Positions 63,091 through 64,000 of a stretch of 64,000 bases of DNA are shown here, piece after piece. The stretch covers positions 82,001 through 146,000 of the forward strand of contig NC_085133.1 of assembly GCF_030269925.1 (NCBI RefSeq), written 5' to 3'. Source of the DNA: Bombyx mori. Its lineage: Eukaryota; Arthropoda; Insecta; Lepidoptera; Bombycidae. Under the pieces are notes generated by a model. The model searched no databases. It had not been told where the DNA came from and saw nothing but the letters and a program-made list of their open reading frames with translations. The position numbers were made by a program, and so were the translations under genes. How positions within the stretch are numbered: position 1 is the stretch's first letter; each line of letters begins with the position of its first letter.

Positions 63091-63150
63091 CGAGTGAACG
63101 AGTTGACGGCCCACCTGGCGTGAAGTGGTTACTGGATCTCACAGATAACA
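63091..63150 (-). mobile_element. Bm1-type SINE scrap
   Basis: It reads gtgaacgagttgacggccca, cctggcgtgaagtggttact and ggatctcacag. Only the 3' segment near the tail is kept. Confidence 0.6.
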
Positions 63151-63504
63151 TGAAGACTGCAGTGCAATGTCCTGTATGACGCAGACAGCGACGTCTACTC
63201 GTGCTGGCTTACAATATGAGCTACCTTCATCATATACACATCCAACACACGTGAGTAAGACATGAGGAACAATAATATCACAACTCGAGCTATAAACCTA
63301 CGACCCGCGCGCAATGCCACTGCACTGCCAGCGCTCCCCGGGAACCAATATAACGACTGGAAGAAGACGTCAACATTGTAGTAAATAGCCGCGGGAAAGA
63401 TCTCGATCGCAACCTAGATCCGCGCGATTACAGGTCGTATTCTAACCGCCGAGCCCTGAGGGGTAATTTTTAAGTGTCGGTTTTTACTTTATGTTTACTC
63501 AACT

Positions 63505-63584
63505 TATAAAAGTTAAGGGCCCCGGTAAACACTTCACAACGGGTGGGCCGCGAGCTCGTCCGCCCATCTAAACAATAAAAAAAT
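63505..63584 (+). mobile_element. Bm1-type SINE 3' scrap
   Basis: It reads aagttaagggccccggtaaa, cacttcacaacgggtgggcc, gcgagctcgtccgcccatct, aaacaataaaaaaatg. It is in the opposite orientation to the scrap at 63091. Confidence 0.65.
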
Positions 63585-64000
63585 GAAACCCAAGGTTCGC
63601 ATCGTTTTAGTTCCGTATTTTAAACATTAAAGCAAACAATAACGTGACTTTTTAATTGTCCAATAAGCTAGCGTACAGGTCAGCTGACGGGAAGTGGTGA
63701 CGATACACGTGCGCTCTCTGCGGTGAGTGTTGTGTTGCAGATAGATCATGCCCTTAATGTAGTCGTTCAGTTAACAATATTATAATAGCGATCAATGGCT
63801 CTAGAAGCTCTGAGGAAAGTGCAGTGCTTTGGAGTAAAGCTCTCAAAATGGTTTTAAAAATAGTAACAAAATTTTGCTACCCCAAAATGCGATATTCAAT
63901 GAGCAGCAGTAAGCCTTGGACAACAATTACGTCGCACTGGTACCGTCATTGATTTCACCGTCAGAATTAAAAAAGAAACAAATAATGTGAATAATTGTGA

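Larger units (their letters stand above)
49206..64000. other. 5' flank upstream of the Pax2/5/8 ATG
   Basis: Contains 5' UTR and promoter sequence of unknown extent. I see no TATA box or initiator that decides a start site. A GC-rich patch lies at 50280-50360. Mobile pieces: 50471, 51335, 55397, 56619, 57396, 58232, 59233, 60613, 63091 and 63505. The longest stretches without a recognised feature are 51420-55390, 61000-63060 and 63590-64000. No second gene can be supported. Confidence 0.6.

Overview
This 64 kb window is lepidopteran genomic DNA, most likely Bombyx mori or a close relative. The basis is many copies of a Bm1-type tRNA-derived SINE, a maT-like (DD37D) mariner, Helitrons with typical moth ends, and a jockey-type LINE, together with AT-rich introns around GC-rich exons. 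There is no bacterial-style operon content and no real tRNA or rRNA gene. Nothing was searched against a database; all family names come from reading motifs.

The one host gene I can support is a Pax2/5/8 gene, the insect shaven/sparkling (sv) type, on the minus strand. It runs from an ATG at 49205 to beyond the left edge of the window. Ten exons can be joined with matching intron phases: A 49043-49205, B 48317-48364, C 39632-39769, D 17894-18059, E 11688-11885, F 5159-5264, G 4739-4892, H 3426-3511, I 2664-2841 and J 44-172. D, E and the start of F encode the paired domain. G carries the octapeptide YSINGILG. H and I hold a conserved C-terminal block and J is proline/alanine/tyrosine-rich. 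A, B and C would form an N-terminal extension; B uses a GC donor, and C is the least certain exon. The last exon and stop codon lie outside the window.

The introns and the 15 kb upstream of the ATG are mostly unique AT-rich DNA with mobile elements. The best preserved is a LINE at 31301-36457 (minus) with both ORFs open, a poly(A) tail and an 11-bp target duplication, inserted inside a Bm1 SINE. Others are two maT-like transposons (12586-13843 plus; 20811-22001 minus), a mariner relic (about 16660-17230), an internally deleted DUF4817-type transposase ORF (10698-11156), a 451-bp Helitron with both ends (55397-55847), a Helitron helicase remnant (about 22010-22839), several 5'-truncated LINEs and many SINE pieces.

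Region by region: 0-5.3 kb, the 3' coding exons; 5.3-18 kb, paired-domain exons with DNA transposons between them; 18-39.6 kb, a large intron that acts as a retroelement trap; 39.6-49.2 kb, the N-terminal exons; 49.2-64 kb, the 5' flank with SINE, LINE and Helitron pieces and no gene I can defend.
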